Positions 13,101 to 23,419 of a stretch of 64,000 nt of DNA are shown here, piece after piece. Origin of the DNA: Physcomitrium patens (lineage: Eukaryota > Streptophyta > Bryopsida > Funariales > Funariaceae). Each line of letters starts with the position of its first letter. Positions within the stretch are counted from its first letter, which is position 1. The position numbers and the translations under genes were made by a program. The notes beneath the pieces are model-generated. The model ran no database searches, was not told the origin of the DNA, and saw only the letters and a program-made list of their open reading frames with translations. The stretch lies in contig NC_037253.1 in the NCBI RefSeq assembly GCF_000002425.4, positions 16,756,407-16,820,406 of the forward strand, given 5' to 3'.

Positions 13101-14822
13101 GAGGGAGCCTGAGGAAGACGAGTTGAAGCATGAACGGATGTGCCTCGACTTCAGCAACAAGTGGTGGTCGCTGGTGCACACCACCCGTCCATTTGTCATT
13201 AAGGATATCGATCAAGTCGCACAGATGGTGAGTCATGTTGTCTACTGGCTACGAATCTGTCTCAGACAGTATCTCAGTCATTATAATCTAATGAATATCC
13301 CTTCACGTTGATTGCTTCACATCATATGGCTGCCATGAATTGCAGGCGGCGCCAACTCTGGAAGCACTGAAGGCTATTTCAGTAGCATCCCAGTTAATTG
13401 GGAACTTGAAAGACGAATCAACTCTTGACGATCCATTGGCAGATCGCTATGCGAAACTTGGCTGTCAGATCACACCTTTGGACCATGACAGCGAGGACTA
13501 CAAAATGATCAGCAACTATCTGGCCAAAACCATCGCACCAGTGAAATTCATGGATTCGGTATTTAACAATTCAATGCTCGTCTTGACCTTCTTGCACATG
13601 AAAACTATATGAATCGTTGCTGTGATGGTTCTGTTCTGGTATATTTCATTTAAATTTTGATATTTCAGGTTTGTTAACTCTGTGAATGTTACAGGAGTAT
13701 TCTGTCAACTTGCAAGAGGCTTGCTTGATAGATAGTGCTGCAACTCCTTCTCTGAAAGATATTAAGAAAATGAGCAACAAACAACTTCTCTGGTGTGGTA
13801 TGGTGCTTGTATCTTGGCTTTCTCCGGTTGGTTGTTTGGGTGATGACAATTGTGCACATGTTTCATACTTTCAGAATCACTGGATATTTACATGTGATTA
13901 CACTACGCTGGAAGAAAATAGTCGTGATAATCATATTGAAATTCATACAGGTACCAGAACTTGCAACCTACTCGCTTGCATGAAAGTAGGCATGCCACCT
14001 GCTTCAATTGAAGCCCCAGCCTCAGGATACATGGTAAGTAATATCAATATGGATATGGCTAGTATATTTCAGCATGTCAGTGATGATTTCGTTTTCTTAT
14101 TATCGCCTTGACTAAGCGATAATGGACTCCTCGCGGATATGGATTGAAATGTATGTGCAGTTTGGAGAAGGGTGGTACTGTTCTGATTCTGCAGCCCGGG
14201 CAGCTCAGTTTGGGTTTACAGCCGTAGACCGGCCAGAGGGGTACCTCATATTGGCTGTCGTGGGGTTAGGAGATGAAATTTTAGAGCTTACTAAACCTGA
14301 AGAGGTATACCTTCTTCTCTCTGCACTTCTAATTCGTTGCTTATCAACAGAAGGTTTTTCTTAGTTCAAGTGTAATAAATCCAATTACAACATTTTCTGT
14401 GCACCCTTACGCTTTCACCATGCTGGATGCAGGATGTGAGCCAATACAAGAAGAAGAAAGTGGCAATTAAGGGTCTGGGAAAAATGACGACAGATCCGGA
14501 CGGCTATATTAAGTTCGAAGAGGACATCACAGTGCCATGTGGTCCACTGATTCCTGGCAAGGAAGATAGTCCTCTCGACTTCAATGAGTTCTGTGTTTAT
14601 GACTCTATGCAAGTGAGCAGCATCATCTTACTACTCAAATTCATACTCCATGTGGTAGTTGCAATATTATATTTCTTATGGATTCACGTCATGCAGAAAC
14701 AGAGAAGTCTCCTCACATTATTCTCGTCATTTCTTTTCACTGATTCACTTGGGTGGTCACAACTGTGTCTGTAGGTGAAACCTCACTACCTGCTTCGAGT
14801 AAGATACGAGTTGGTTGCATAG
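10110..14822 (+). CDS. PARP3: Poly(ADP-ribose) polymerase 3 (plant PARP3 type)
   Basis: This is a nuclear PARP-family protein of the DNA-damage response. Sixteen exons fit: 10110-10444, 10590-10800, 10900-11010, 11219-11279, 11475-11547, 11686-11857, 12003-12136, 12241-12606, 12833-12909, 13067-13227, 13346-13558, 13695-13797, 13951-14033, 14161-14304, 14433-14612 and 14775-14822. They give 823 residues, close to the roughly 814 of Arabidopsis PARP3. Domain order is PADR1 zinc ribbon (Cys124, 127, 145, 155), BRCT (about 202-300, EEWITDCI), WGR (about 335-440, KKGRVG), the helical regulatory domain (about 470-600) and the catalytic fold (about 610-823). The H-Y-E triad of active PARPs reads Cys672 (in LLWCGTRT), Phe717 (in ARAAQFG) and Glu800 (in FNEFCVYD). 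Degenerate triads are known in plant PARP3, so strong polymerase activity is unlikely. The start is the first ATG of the open frame. Confidence 0.92.
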
Positions 14823-16044
14823 ATTGGCAGCGAGGCAAAACAATGGTGCTGGGGTTACGTTGGGCTGTAGCTCAACATTTCATGTAGTTGCTCATAAAAG
14901 TTGGATTTTGAGTTACAACTGTACTCATTTTAAGGAATAGCCTCACATTTTGCGTAGTGAGAGAGTACATGGATGTAGAGCAGTTTATCTGGTCTGGAAC
15001 ACGGTATTTATATCTGCTGTACAGCATGAACATGAACATGAACATGAACTTTGTTGATTTTGTAACCATCTGAAAGGTGAAATTTAAAACTTTTAGTGAA
15101 TTGCATTGATTTGGTAACTTTGTATATTAACTGGTCTTGTTTCGCACCAGTAACTTCACTTTTTAATGCTAACTTCTTGCAACATTACTTCGGAAAAATA
15201 TGTGCAACAATTGCTTCATGAAGTAAAGCATTGTACTAATGTGTATACAGATGGAGCAAGCAAAAAAATGAGTATCAAACTCAAATAAATGTAATATAGA
15301 AATTTCACATGTGTTGAAGAGAGAAAAGTAATGATATTGCACATATTAAGATGGAACATACCATTCAGTTACATTCTTCTATTAATATATACAAATCTAA
15401 TTACTGTTGCACTGGTTACTATAACACTGCTATTTCAATAAAGCTGAGTTCTTTATGTCTTCAAGTAAATGATTTTGGACTATTTCTTCCATGAATATAG
15501 TCACTCTGTTTGAACATGTCCACATTGTGTATGTAGCCGTTAACTTGGACTGAATAATATAAATTATATGTCTATACATATTTGTTACTTTTTGTATGCA
15601 AGATATTAATATTACTTTCGTGTGTATATAAGATTAATTAATTAAAATGAAATTTTAATTTTGTCAATTTCATGCATTTCTCTGAGACTATTCATAGTAA
15701 AGATGTAAAGTCTTCATCAATTTTTAATTGTTACTTTCCATAATTTACACTAATTATGCACATATATATGCACACACATATATATATATATTTCAAGTAG
15801 TTTCAACAGTTCTGAAGTCAACTTTATTAAATAGTACGAAAATTATTGTACCTGTAATTTAAAACTTTTATTAAGTGAGTTCGAGGGACCAAAACTACGC
15901 GGCAATATGGGAAGTTTTAAAATTTCAAGTTCACTTCCTCGACGACAGAAAACTCTCCGTCCAAATTGTTCGTCGTCTTTAAGACATTGATCCTCGAATG
16001 CTGCATGTGTTGTTGTGCTGCCATAGCCAGGATCGCTCTTCGAA
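14823..16044. other. PARP3 3' flank and AT-rich spacer
   Basis: The left part is probably the PARP3 3' untranslated region. It includes a short tandem repeat of the hexamer ATGAAC, about four copies at 15026-15049, and a short TA run near 15778-15791. From about 15,870 the sequence becomes less AT-rich and resembles a 5' leader running into the PEX19 remnant. No other gene was recognised. Confidence 0.5.
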
Positions 16045-16897
16045 ATGGTCGACGCCGAGGATTTCGACGATGACTTGCTTGACAGCGCCTTGTGAGTCCT
16101 TCTTCTTTCTCGTCAGCTACAGTAGTTCTCTAGTGTTACAGAAAAAATGTTTGCAGCTACATTTCAAGCTGCTTCATCCAGTTTCGATTTCCGTGGAGTT
16201 GATGGCTTTAATCTCAAGTAAGATGACTGTCTTATCTCTCCGGCTCTTAAGAGTTCTCGAAACAGAATCTTAAGACAGTTAATAAAACGAGGTCTAGTAT
16301 CTTACATATGCTCAGAATTACCACTCTAATCAATCACAACGGACCTATATTTTGTGAATCTTGTTTTTTATTTAATGTGGATTATATTTAATTCCGCATC
16401 GAGTAACTTTTATTCATGGATTGTAGAGCCTGTATCAATTATGGCGCCTCATAAAAGTTAAAAAGTTCTCGAACAAAGCATTGTGATGTACGAGTCCTCT
16501 GATGACATCTATTCTGCAACATGAAACAGAGAATTTGCAGGATATGCAGAACTTGTTGGAAACCATGATGCAGCAGCTACTCTCCAAGGAAGTATTATAT
16601 GAGCCGATGAAAGAGATTGTTGAGCATTACCCGATATGGCTGGAGTCATTTAAGTCGGAGCACATCACTGAGGACTTGGCGCGCTACACAAGACTACACG
16701 ACCTTATCACGCAGCTGTGCCTCTTCTTTTTTTATTCTAAAGTTGTAGAACTTCTGCAGGATATGTAATAATGTGGGCAACCATCCCGAGATATAGTTCA
16801 CGAGCTTGCGCCTGGACTAGAACTTGGAGAAGGCGGTTTGCCAATGTTTGTGCCTCCTAGTCTTGTACTTGCTGTAGGTCTTGTTTGTCAACTATGA
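16045..16897 (+). pseudogene. PEX19: PEX19 pseudogene (peroxisomal membrane protein receptor), internal part lost
   Basis: PEX19 is the cytosolic receptor for peroxisomal membrane proteins. The first piece (16045-16090) reads MVDAEDFDDDLLDSAL, the acidic PEX3-binding start of the family, and is followed by a GTGAGT splice donor. The second piece (from about 16533) reads ETMMQQLLSKEVLYEPMKEI and continues through EHYPIWLESF and RYTRLHDLI, the conserved C-terminal cargo domain. Further on VVELLQDM is followed by two consecutive TAA codons where the family has two residues, then CGQP and HELAPGLELGEGGLP. A short piece is also replaced before VVELLQDM. The long central part of the protein is absent. 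Because a splice donor survives, this is a decayed DNA copy and not a processed one. A functional gene presumably lies elsewhere. It could still be transcribed, but it cannot encode a normal PEX19. Confidence 0.85.
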
Positions 16898-17211
16898 TTC
16901 TCTCTGTGAGATAATTGCATGATGGTTAAGATTTATCTATTGATATGGAGTCAGTATCATTTTGTTTGTGTCCGTTACCTGCTTGGAAATGAAACAGTGC
17001 ACCGAATCTGTATGCGTTAAAAGATTTATTACAGTCTCACATATTAAAGTTTCGTTAACGGAGCTTTGAAGAGTTAACTTGAGAATGTAAACCGTTAGAT
17101 GTTTATCTTCGTCATTGGAGGCTCCCTGAATTCTCAGGAGGAGGCGCACTCGGTGGTCCTGGTAACTTAAGCACCATGTGATGGATATCTAATAATAGGT
17201 TAGCAAGAAAT

Positions 17212-17240
17212 ATAGATAGATAGATAGATAGAAAGATAGA
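17212..17240. repeat. (GATA)n microsatellite
   Basis: Seven or so GATA tetranucleotides in tandem, with one interrupted by an A to give GAAA. It lies in noncoding DNA. Confidence 0.9.
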
Positions 17241-17657
17241 TCTTTTTTTGGTCTGGTGAGGGATCTGGTTGAAATCGAACATAAGGTGTGGATCAAAGGT
17301 TGTCCGTTTGAATTGTTTGTTAGATTAGAGATTTCTAGTTATCTTAGTAGTCTCAGCGAAATTTTACGTTTCCCACACTTCGCGACTCAGGAAGGGCATG
17401 GGTTTTGAGATAGCATCGTTTCTATAGGTCAGCAGTCATGGCAACGACGCGTTCATCTTAAAATTCAGAATCGTTTGGTACAGTGTGTCTGCTGAAGTAA
17501 GTGGTTGCATTGACAGATTCTTGTCCGGTGCAGAAGTATAATGTATGCTTTCGAAAGAAGTTTTCGATGCTCTTCTTTGTGAGGGATTGTTAGTGTTGGA
17601 TGGTTCTTTTGTTTTAGCGCCATTCAGGTAGAACGTTGCGGTAATTTTTTAATCTGC

Positions 17658-17692
<35 letters not shown>
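17658..17692. repeat. (CA)n(TA)n compound microsatellite
   Basis: A run of about eleven CA dinucleotides passes directly into about seven TA dinucleotides. It lies in noncoding DNA and is a likely length-variable locus. Confidence 0.9.
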
Positions 17693-18966
17693 GGATGTTC
17701 AAGCATATCGTCGGCTGGAGTGCGAGATTTTCTTCTTTCTTAATGAAATGGGGTGATTGTCAGATCAATGTCACAGCACCTAACAAAGATGGTGATGAGA
17801 TCACGTGGCTGAAGGACTGAACATAATCATACTGAGAAAACGGGAAGAAAGTTCATCAAGCTCAGTGAAATAGGTGGTTTGAGTTGAACAAGCCAAGAAC
17901 GTGAATCTGACTCATGTAGTAGATGGCCTTACTAACAGAAGTTAGTTATTCTTTCGCCCAGGCACATGGGGAACTAACTGCTGCATACTTGACGGCTTGG
18001 ATAGGTTTTTTTGAGGCATGCACGGCTGAATGTGCCTATTAAAAGTCTTGGAGGGTAATATAAATGTACACAACATCTTCTGTAAGTGGATGAAAACTTG
18101 GGTGATCTTTTCTGATATGTTCCTCAGCTTATAAGACAGACTGTGCAGTTTGCTATCTGAAGTGTGTTTATTTTCACGTCAGTGATTTGAGTAGAAATGC
18201 TTGAAGATGTTAGAAAGAGGAGGCAACTTTTTGTGATGATCGATTAACAACGAGCGGTGTAGCTTCATGTAGTCTTGCGGGTTCGCCATGTTACTGCTCA
18301 ACTTCTATCCAGGAAGAAAGCAAGGTCGTTCCATCAACCAGTTTTCAGCACAATGTACGATTACAACTCCATTTATTGATAATTTCAGGTAAAATTCACT
18401 ACCATTTGGTGATATAAGTTGGAGACATAGCATTGAAACGGTTGCTTGAGATAAGACATAAATTTCAATACCTTCGCAAATTCTTTCCTCTTAGAATGGC
18501 ACTGTGAAACGTCGTTGTGTAATCGTAGAGTACTTTCTCACCGTTCTACATAGGTGGAAGTTTTAAAACTTTCAGAGGTCATTAAAATTTTCACACTCAA
18601 TGATTCATTCTCATGTATCACTTGTGGAACTGGCGTTTGGGCGGTTCAACTCGAGATTGACTTCTACAGGAACATCTTAATTATAGGATGTAGATGTTGG
18701 AACGCCACTGTTCACCACTCGTGCATTTGATCTCCACTTTACTCAGTGGTACGTGATTCCGGTTTCGACGCTCTACTTGTAGGAGTCGCTAGTCGAGGTG
18801 TTGAGCATATTTTCGACAACGGCCTTTCATGTACACTTCACGTCTGTGTCCTGGTCATGTTTAATACTAAACCCTCACATGCTGGTGGTTGCAGGATATA
18901 GGGTTGCCATTCTAGCCTTTGAGTCATAATCGAAATTACGTCTGGAAGATATCGAAGTGTTTCATC

Positions 18967-19188
18967 ATGGCGAAGAAATCATCCTTGAGTTTTTTGGTGA
19001 ACATGATTCCTAGAGGTTTACAACCACAGCACCGTGACATGGAATCGATTGCGCTTTGGGGTGTCGCCTCTGTTGTAGGCATATTTTGGCTTATTCAACC
19101 ATGGGATTGGCTCAGTGAGAAGATTTGTGGTCCCGAGGATAAAAACCCACTGAGCCCTTCCAGCTCATTCAGGTCAAACTCTTTGTGA
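18967..19188 (+). CDS. Probable cytochrome bc1 complex subunit 10 (UCR 6.7-kDa/QCR10 type)
   Basis: The 73-residue protein begins MAKKSSLSFLVNMIPRGLQP and has one hydrophobic helix at about residues 31-45. Around it stands WGVASVVGIFWLIQPWDW, matching the pattern WG-A....G..W..QP..W that I recall for the small plant ubiquinol-cytochrome c reductase 6.7-kDa subunit. That protein is a single-helix accessory subunit of mitochondrial complex III. Known plant versions are about 57 residues. This one has a Ser-rich tail of about 15 extra residues after EDKN. The start was chosen because the ATG is in a fair context (ATCATGGCG) and gives the family-like length; the frame upstream of it is open but has no conserved residues. 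Alternatives are an unrelated small membrane protein or a nonfunctional copy. Confidence 0.6.
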   Translation: MAKKSSLSFLVNMIPRGLQPQHRDMESIALWGVASVVGIFWLIQPWDWLSEKICGPEDKNPLSPSSSFRSNSL

Positions 19189-22100
19189 AAATGTGAAGGT
19201 CACAGTGAACTGATTCCAAGCACGCGATGGTTTTGTCAAGGACATGGTCACCCCAGATGCAATACTCAATACTAAGCTTCCTCAAGTACCCAAAATGTCC
19301 TACATATCAGAACTCTATCTGCAACTTGCGTTGCTCCCGGGGCAAAGAAATGAGATGTTTCAGCCTGTGGCTTTCCAAAAACGTGCTGATATTGCGTTAG
19401 AACCACATTGTTAGGTTTCAGAAAAGGTTGGAAGCGCATAGATGTAATTGCAGCTGTGTCTTAAAGACTCACTGCCTGCGATGTATCATTTTTGGTAGGA
19501 TTTATGCGTGACCATTATCTGCGGATCAGTAACTTCGATATGCTTGGTTGCTACAACTCTACATAGAAGCAGTTCGGTGGGTACATGTCGTACGCTTCTG
19601 CGATCAGTACATGCTGATTATGTGCGTCTGATGATACGGTCGCAGATATTACAGAGAAGTGAGTTTCCTTTTCTTTTTTTCTTTTCTTCTTTTATTTCTT
19701 TTATTGAGGGATCTGTTATCGTAAGCTCCCAGACAGATTGCAGCCTAGACCCAGTATCATCCCATAAAATGATCTTCGTACCACAAGTTACAGTTCATTT
19801 ACAAAACACTTCTAGAAACTACGAAGTGTACAAGACAATTTTCTCTTCAGGAGCTTCTCAAGATTTTTCAATAGGAGTCACGATCCCAATCTAGCATATC
19901 TCTCTAATAATTTGAAGATGTCGTTCCTTAGGTAGCATAAATCACGCATGAGTGGACAGGTCTAGCAGAGACAAATTCGGTGATACGAAGGACTACTCAC
20001 ATATTTGAAATACAAGTAAAAAATTTAAAGCAGAAAAAATCAGACGAATGCAACAGATATTTTGAACTGGTGATAGGGCAATACTGCACGTGTCGTAGTA
20101 GAGAACAAGAACGAGCAGGCTCCAATACAGACGAGAAGAGATTATTCTTCCAAAACCGATACGTTTGGAGGGCTGTACTAAAACACTGACAATGAAAAGA
20201 TAAGCAAACCATTTAATTAAGTGGTATACAGGGTGAGGTTTCTGCACGAAAATCAGATTCGGTAGTCACATTCTGGAGTTGCAACTGCATAAACCTCAAG
20301 CAGGGTAGACCCATTGGTAATTTAAGCTAAATCCTGACCAGATGTGACTGCTGTTGAACATAAAATATGATTTTATTTCTAGTAAGACAAAAGCGCATCA
20401 GCATGAATATGTGGACATATTCACCAAATCCAAATTCTTCTTCCAAAGCAGAAAGAAAAAAGTTGTGTCTATACAAGACCTCGGGCTTATGTCCAACTAA
20501 TTTGCGAATCCAAGATATTACTGATGGGTAGTGAAAACGGAGCATATAAACAGATTCAGTCTGTTCAGCTAACCAGTCCAGCGTCCACCTACAGGATATA
20601 TGATGCATGTTCTATCACACATAATGAACACTAAAGAATCAGGACGATTCACTTCCGCCATTCACTTGTTTAAAATAGGCGAGACGGCCCCAGTAGATGC
20701 TTAGGAAGAACACCAACTTTAACAGCATTTTCATCCCTCTGATGAAATACAACCGCACCAACACATCTCGGGCACTTGTTATAAGTTGAAGGCGTTTTTC
20801 TTGCAGCATGTCTTCAAAGTTCGCTTCCTCTACTTATTGTTGAATAACTGAGCAATATCTGTCATTGAAAGCGCATGCACACAATCATCGGTCGTAAGTT
20901 TCAGAACTTATGAGTCAAGAATAATTCACATTCCATCAACAACAAGCACTGTGAAAAAAGAGAAGGAAAATCAATAGCTGACCTCCACGTATACATCAGG
21001 CTCGGTGAGTCAAGTCAGCGACAGAAACGTCTCTGTACCCTAACAAGTTTCTTCGGTTGCAGTCATAATATTCCAAGCCATCATAACCAGCTTGACAATG
21101 ATCTGCTACACCTTGTCGGTGTCTTTTAGGATCACCTCAGTGTCGCAACACAAAAACCAAGTTTGTAGCAATATAACTGGCACTTGCAGTAGCTATACAA
21201 CTTCAATATACGGCAATGGCCATTACCCCAGGAGTACATCAAGGTGCAGAGAGGACCACCAAAGCATTAAGTGCTGGGATCTTGAAAAGCTTCTCCACAA
21301 CCGCCTTGGTCTTCTCTGCTTTGCAAGTACCCCTGCTATAACCTCGTCTAGCAAAACCAAAAGCTAATTTATCGACTGTTCAAAAATTGAATCTACAAAA
21401 GAAAAGAGAAAAAAGAATAAGAAAAAAGAAAAAAATTGCATCCTGAAATAAAACTATAAAACACATGATGTCGAGATGTGCCAAAAAGAAGCATGACATC
21501 CCTTCATCCTACAACCCCTAGTTAAATCACAACACGCGGCTTTCATTGTACACAACAGCCCAAAATCCAGATAAATTGTTCTATCACTGAATGCTATCAT
21601 AAGACTACGCAGCGATGCAACTCAAAAATTCGTCACATCACTCCCCACTCTCCTGACACTGCACATGCTATCATGTGAGTAATTGAATCCTTCCCGAGGG
21701 AGGCTCCTCTCCAATCTCTTCTAAGGTTACAACCTGCCCAAACATAAGCTTTCACTGCGCGATATTACTAGGTGTGCCTCCGACTATAACTGCAAAGAGA
21801 ACTTCGGTTTCACCTCCATGTTGTGTAGGTCATTAAGATTGTCGCTATCATAGCTTCTGTTCTTCTAATCCACAAGGAAACCAAAAGAAACTATACATAC
21901 GGTTTTGAAGAATCAGGTGTAGGCTGCAATAGGACCATGACCTCCAAGCCTAAACGTATCACCCCCATAGCTATCACGCTGAGAGAGTGGATTCAGTCCC
22001 AGGTCAGGTTACACGTAAAGTGAGACCCAGACATATAATCTAAGGATGCCTAAACAGACTGAAGCCAGAAAGCGATACAATACAACACGAGCGAAGAGGC

Positions 22101-22207
22101 TGAACCCAGAACGTTGAGGAAAGCCAGGGGGAGGAAAATTGAATAGTTTCATCGAACCTATATACAGTCCCCCAACCTGGGAAAAATCTCCTTCAAACGT
22201 TTGTAGA
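19189..22207. other. Intergenic region with possible unrecognised minus-strand exons
   Basis: No family was recognised. Two minus-strand stretches look somewhat coding. At 20,327-20,608 a 93-codon frame contains WTLDWLAEQTESVYML and follows a CTGTAG acceptor-like site. At about 21,230-21,370 one minus frame reads AVVEKLFKIPALNALVVLS before a stop. Neither is joined to a credible gene model. The right end (about 21,450-22,207) is most likely the 3' untranslated region of the minus-strand DCP2 gene. Confidence 0.35.
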
Positions 22208-23419
22208 TTAACCATCAAGCTGCTGAAGAATCCGAGTAAAATCGAATCTGAAGTCCCTAAAAGCGTTGCCAGGAGGTCCTTTAAGAACAGTTTTAGGGGG
22301 GATCCTAGACAGTGTCTTTGGAGTCATCCCTTGAGCCGCCCTTGGAGAATTCTTTGGAGAGCTGTTTGGAGAGCTGTTTGAAGAACTGTTTGGAGAGCTA
22401 CTTGGAAAGCTCTTTGGAGAATTCTCTGGGGTGCTCTTTGGAGAACTCTTGATTTCCTCTGACGATGGTACGGGTGCAGCTACAGCTGCAGGTGCTCGAG
22501 GCATCACTGAGGACACATAATTTTGTCCGAAGGTGACTGACCCCGCTGACGACAAATTGTTCTTCACCTTCCAAACTGTAACAGTTGGAAGCAGATGCAC
22601 TCTCTTTGAATACTGAGGTCGTTTCTTCGCGATCCAATTCTTAAGAGGAGTCACAAACGGGAAAATCATAAAATATTTAAGTCCGTTAGGACCCCGATGG
22701 TGCATTACAGACTCAGGTTTAGCAACATGCAGTTCGTCCACTCTGTGCCACGCTATTTCGCTCACTTCTTTCTTCGTTTGAGGCTCGAACATGGTGTCAT
22801 CCTTGACACCCGGGATAATAAATAGACGCATCCGCTGCTGCCCTACTACTACCTCCAAATGATCATCCAGGTTTAATTTGGGTTGTATGTTATACGATGT
22901 CTCCTCGATCACTTCCCGCACAGCACAGATAGAATCCTCCTCGTCCTTGTTCTTCTTCCCTCGCGGAAAGCCCCAACTTGCACCGGCCTTCCAACCCTTC
23001 ACAAGCAAACATCTCTCCAGGGTTTCGTCCAGCATGATCGCGCCCGCCACGGGCACACTCGTCTTGTACGTCGTGAAATCCTTATATATGTTGTCAATGT
23101 GAGCTATGTACGGCCGCAGCGCCGCGCAGCTCTGAAACATCAGCGACGTGAATTCCCGAAGCGTCAGAAACTTCAACGCCATGTCCTGCTCCATCGCATT
23201 GTCCTCATAGAACCAGTGCGCCTGTTCCACGGAGAACAACATCCTCTCAAACGCCTTGAGCTCCTCCTCCGGCATGTTAAGCACGAAACGGCTGCAGAGA
23301 TCGTCCAGCAGCTCCTGCGACGGCAACTGCGTTCGCTGTGGTGAACCCCCGCTTCCAACCCGCCCTCCTAAACTCCCAACCACAGCACGACCACTCGTCG
23401 GCATTGTTGCCCGTCCCAT
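22208..23419 (-). CDS. DCP2: mRNA decapping enzyme 2 (Nudix hydrolase)
   Basis: DCP2 cleaves the m7G cap of mRNA in cytoplasmic P-bodies with DCP1 and VARICOSE-type partners. The 403-residue protein has the N-terminal regulatory domain (residues about 36-120, LLDDLCSRFVLNMPEEE), then the Nudix domain (about 121-245) with GWKAGASWGFPRGK. The Nudix box at 154-176 follows GX5EX7REUXEEXGU, with catalytic Glu169, Glu172 and Glu173, but Ser175 replaces the consensus Gly. Box B (about 198-231) contains KKEVSEIAWHRVDEL. The tail is rich in Ser-Pro repeats and ends in a family-like FRFDFTRIL motif. The reading frame has no intron, unlike the neighbouring 16- and 17-exon genes and unlike Arabidopsis DCP2, which suggests a retrocopied origin. 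It is otherwise intact. The start is the first ATG (MGRATM); the open frame extends five codons further without an ATG. Confidence 0.93.
   Translation of the reverse strand: MGRATMPTSGRAVVGSLGGRVGSGGSPQRTQLPSQELLDDLCSRFVLNMPEEELKAFERMLFSVEQAHWFYEDNAMEQDMALKFLTLREFTSLMFQSCAALRPYIAHIDNIYKDFTTYKTSVPVAGAIMLDETLERCLLVKGWKAGASWGFPRGKKNKDEEDSICAVREVIEETSYNIQPKLNLDDHLEVVVGQQRMRLFIIPGVKDDTMFEPQTKKEVSEIAWHRVDELHVAKPESVMHHRGPNGLKYFMIFPFVTPLKNWIAKKRPQYSKRVHLLPTVTVWKVKNNLSSAGSVTFGQNYVSSVMPRAPAAVAAPVPSSEEIKSSPKSTPENSPKSFPSSSPNSSSNSSPNSSPKNSPRAAQGMTPKTLSRIPPKTVLKGPPGNAFRDFRFDFTRILQQLDG
22341..22450 (-). repeat. Degenerate 12/15-base repeats in the DCP2 tail
   Basis: On the plus strand the unit is close to TTTGGAGAGCTG and recurs about eight times with small changes. 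On the coding strand it encodes the serial NSSP, SSPN and NSPK segments of the low-complexity DCP2 tail. Such in-frame minisatellites usually vary in copy number between strains. Confidence 0.7.

Larger units (their letters stand above)
16898..18966. other. Intergenic region, no gene recognised
   Basis: This two-kilobase stretch has near-gene-like base composition but no frame with recognisable motifs. It contains the two microsatellites listed separately. Its last few hundred bases may be the 5' leader of the small gene at 18,967: an intron could end at the pyrimidine-poor acceptor TTGCAG near 18,895. That is a guess from position. Confidence 0.5.

Noticed and set aside
19508-19894. 128-codon plus-strand frame
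   Set aside because: It has no motif and a T-rich run in its middle, and it lacks splice or start context.
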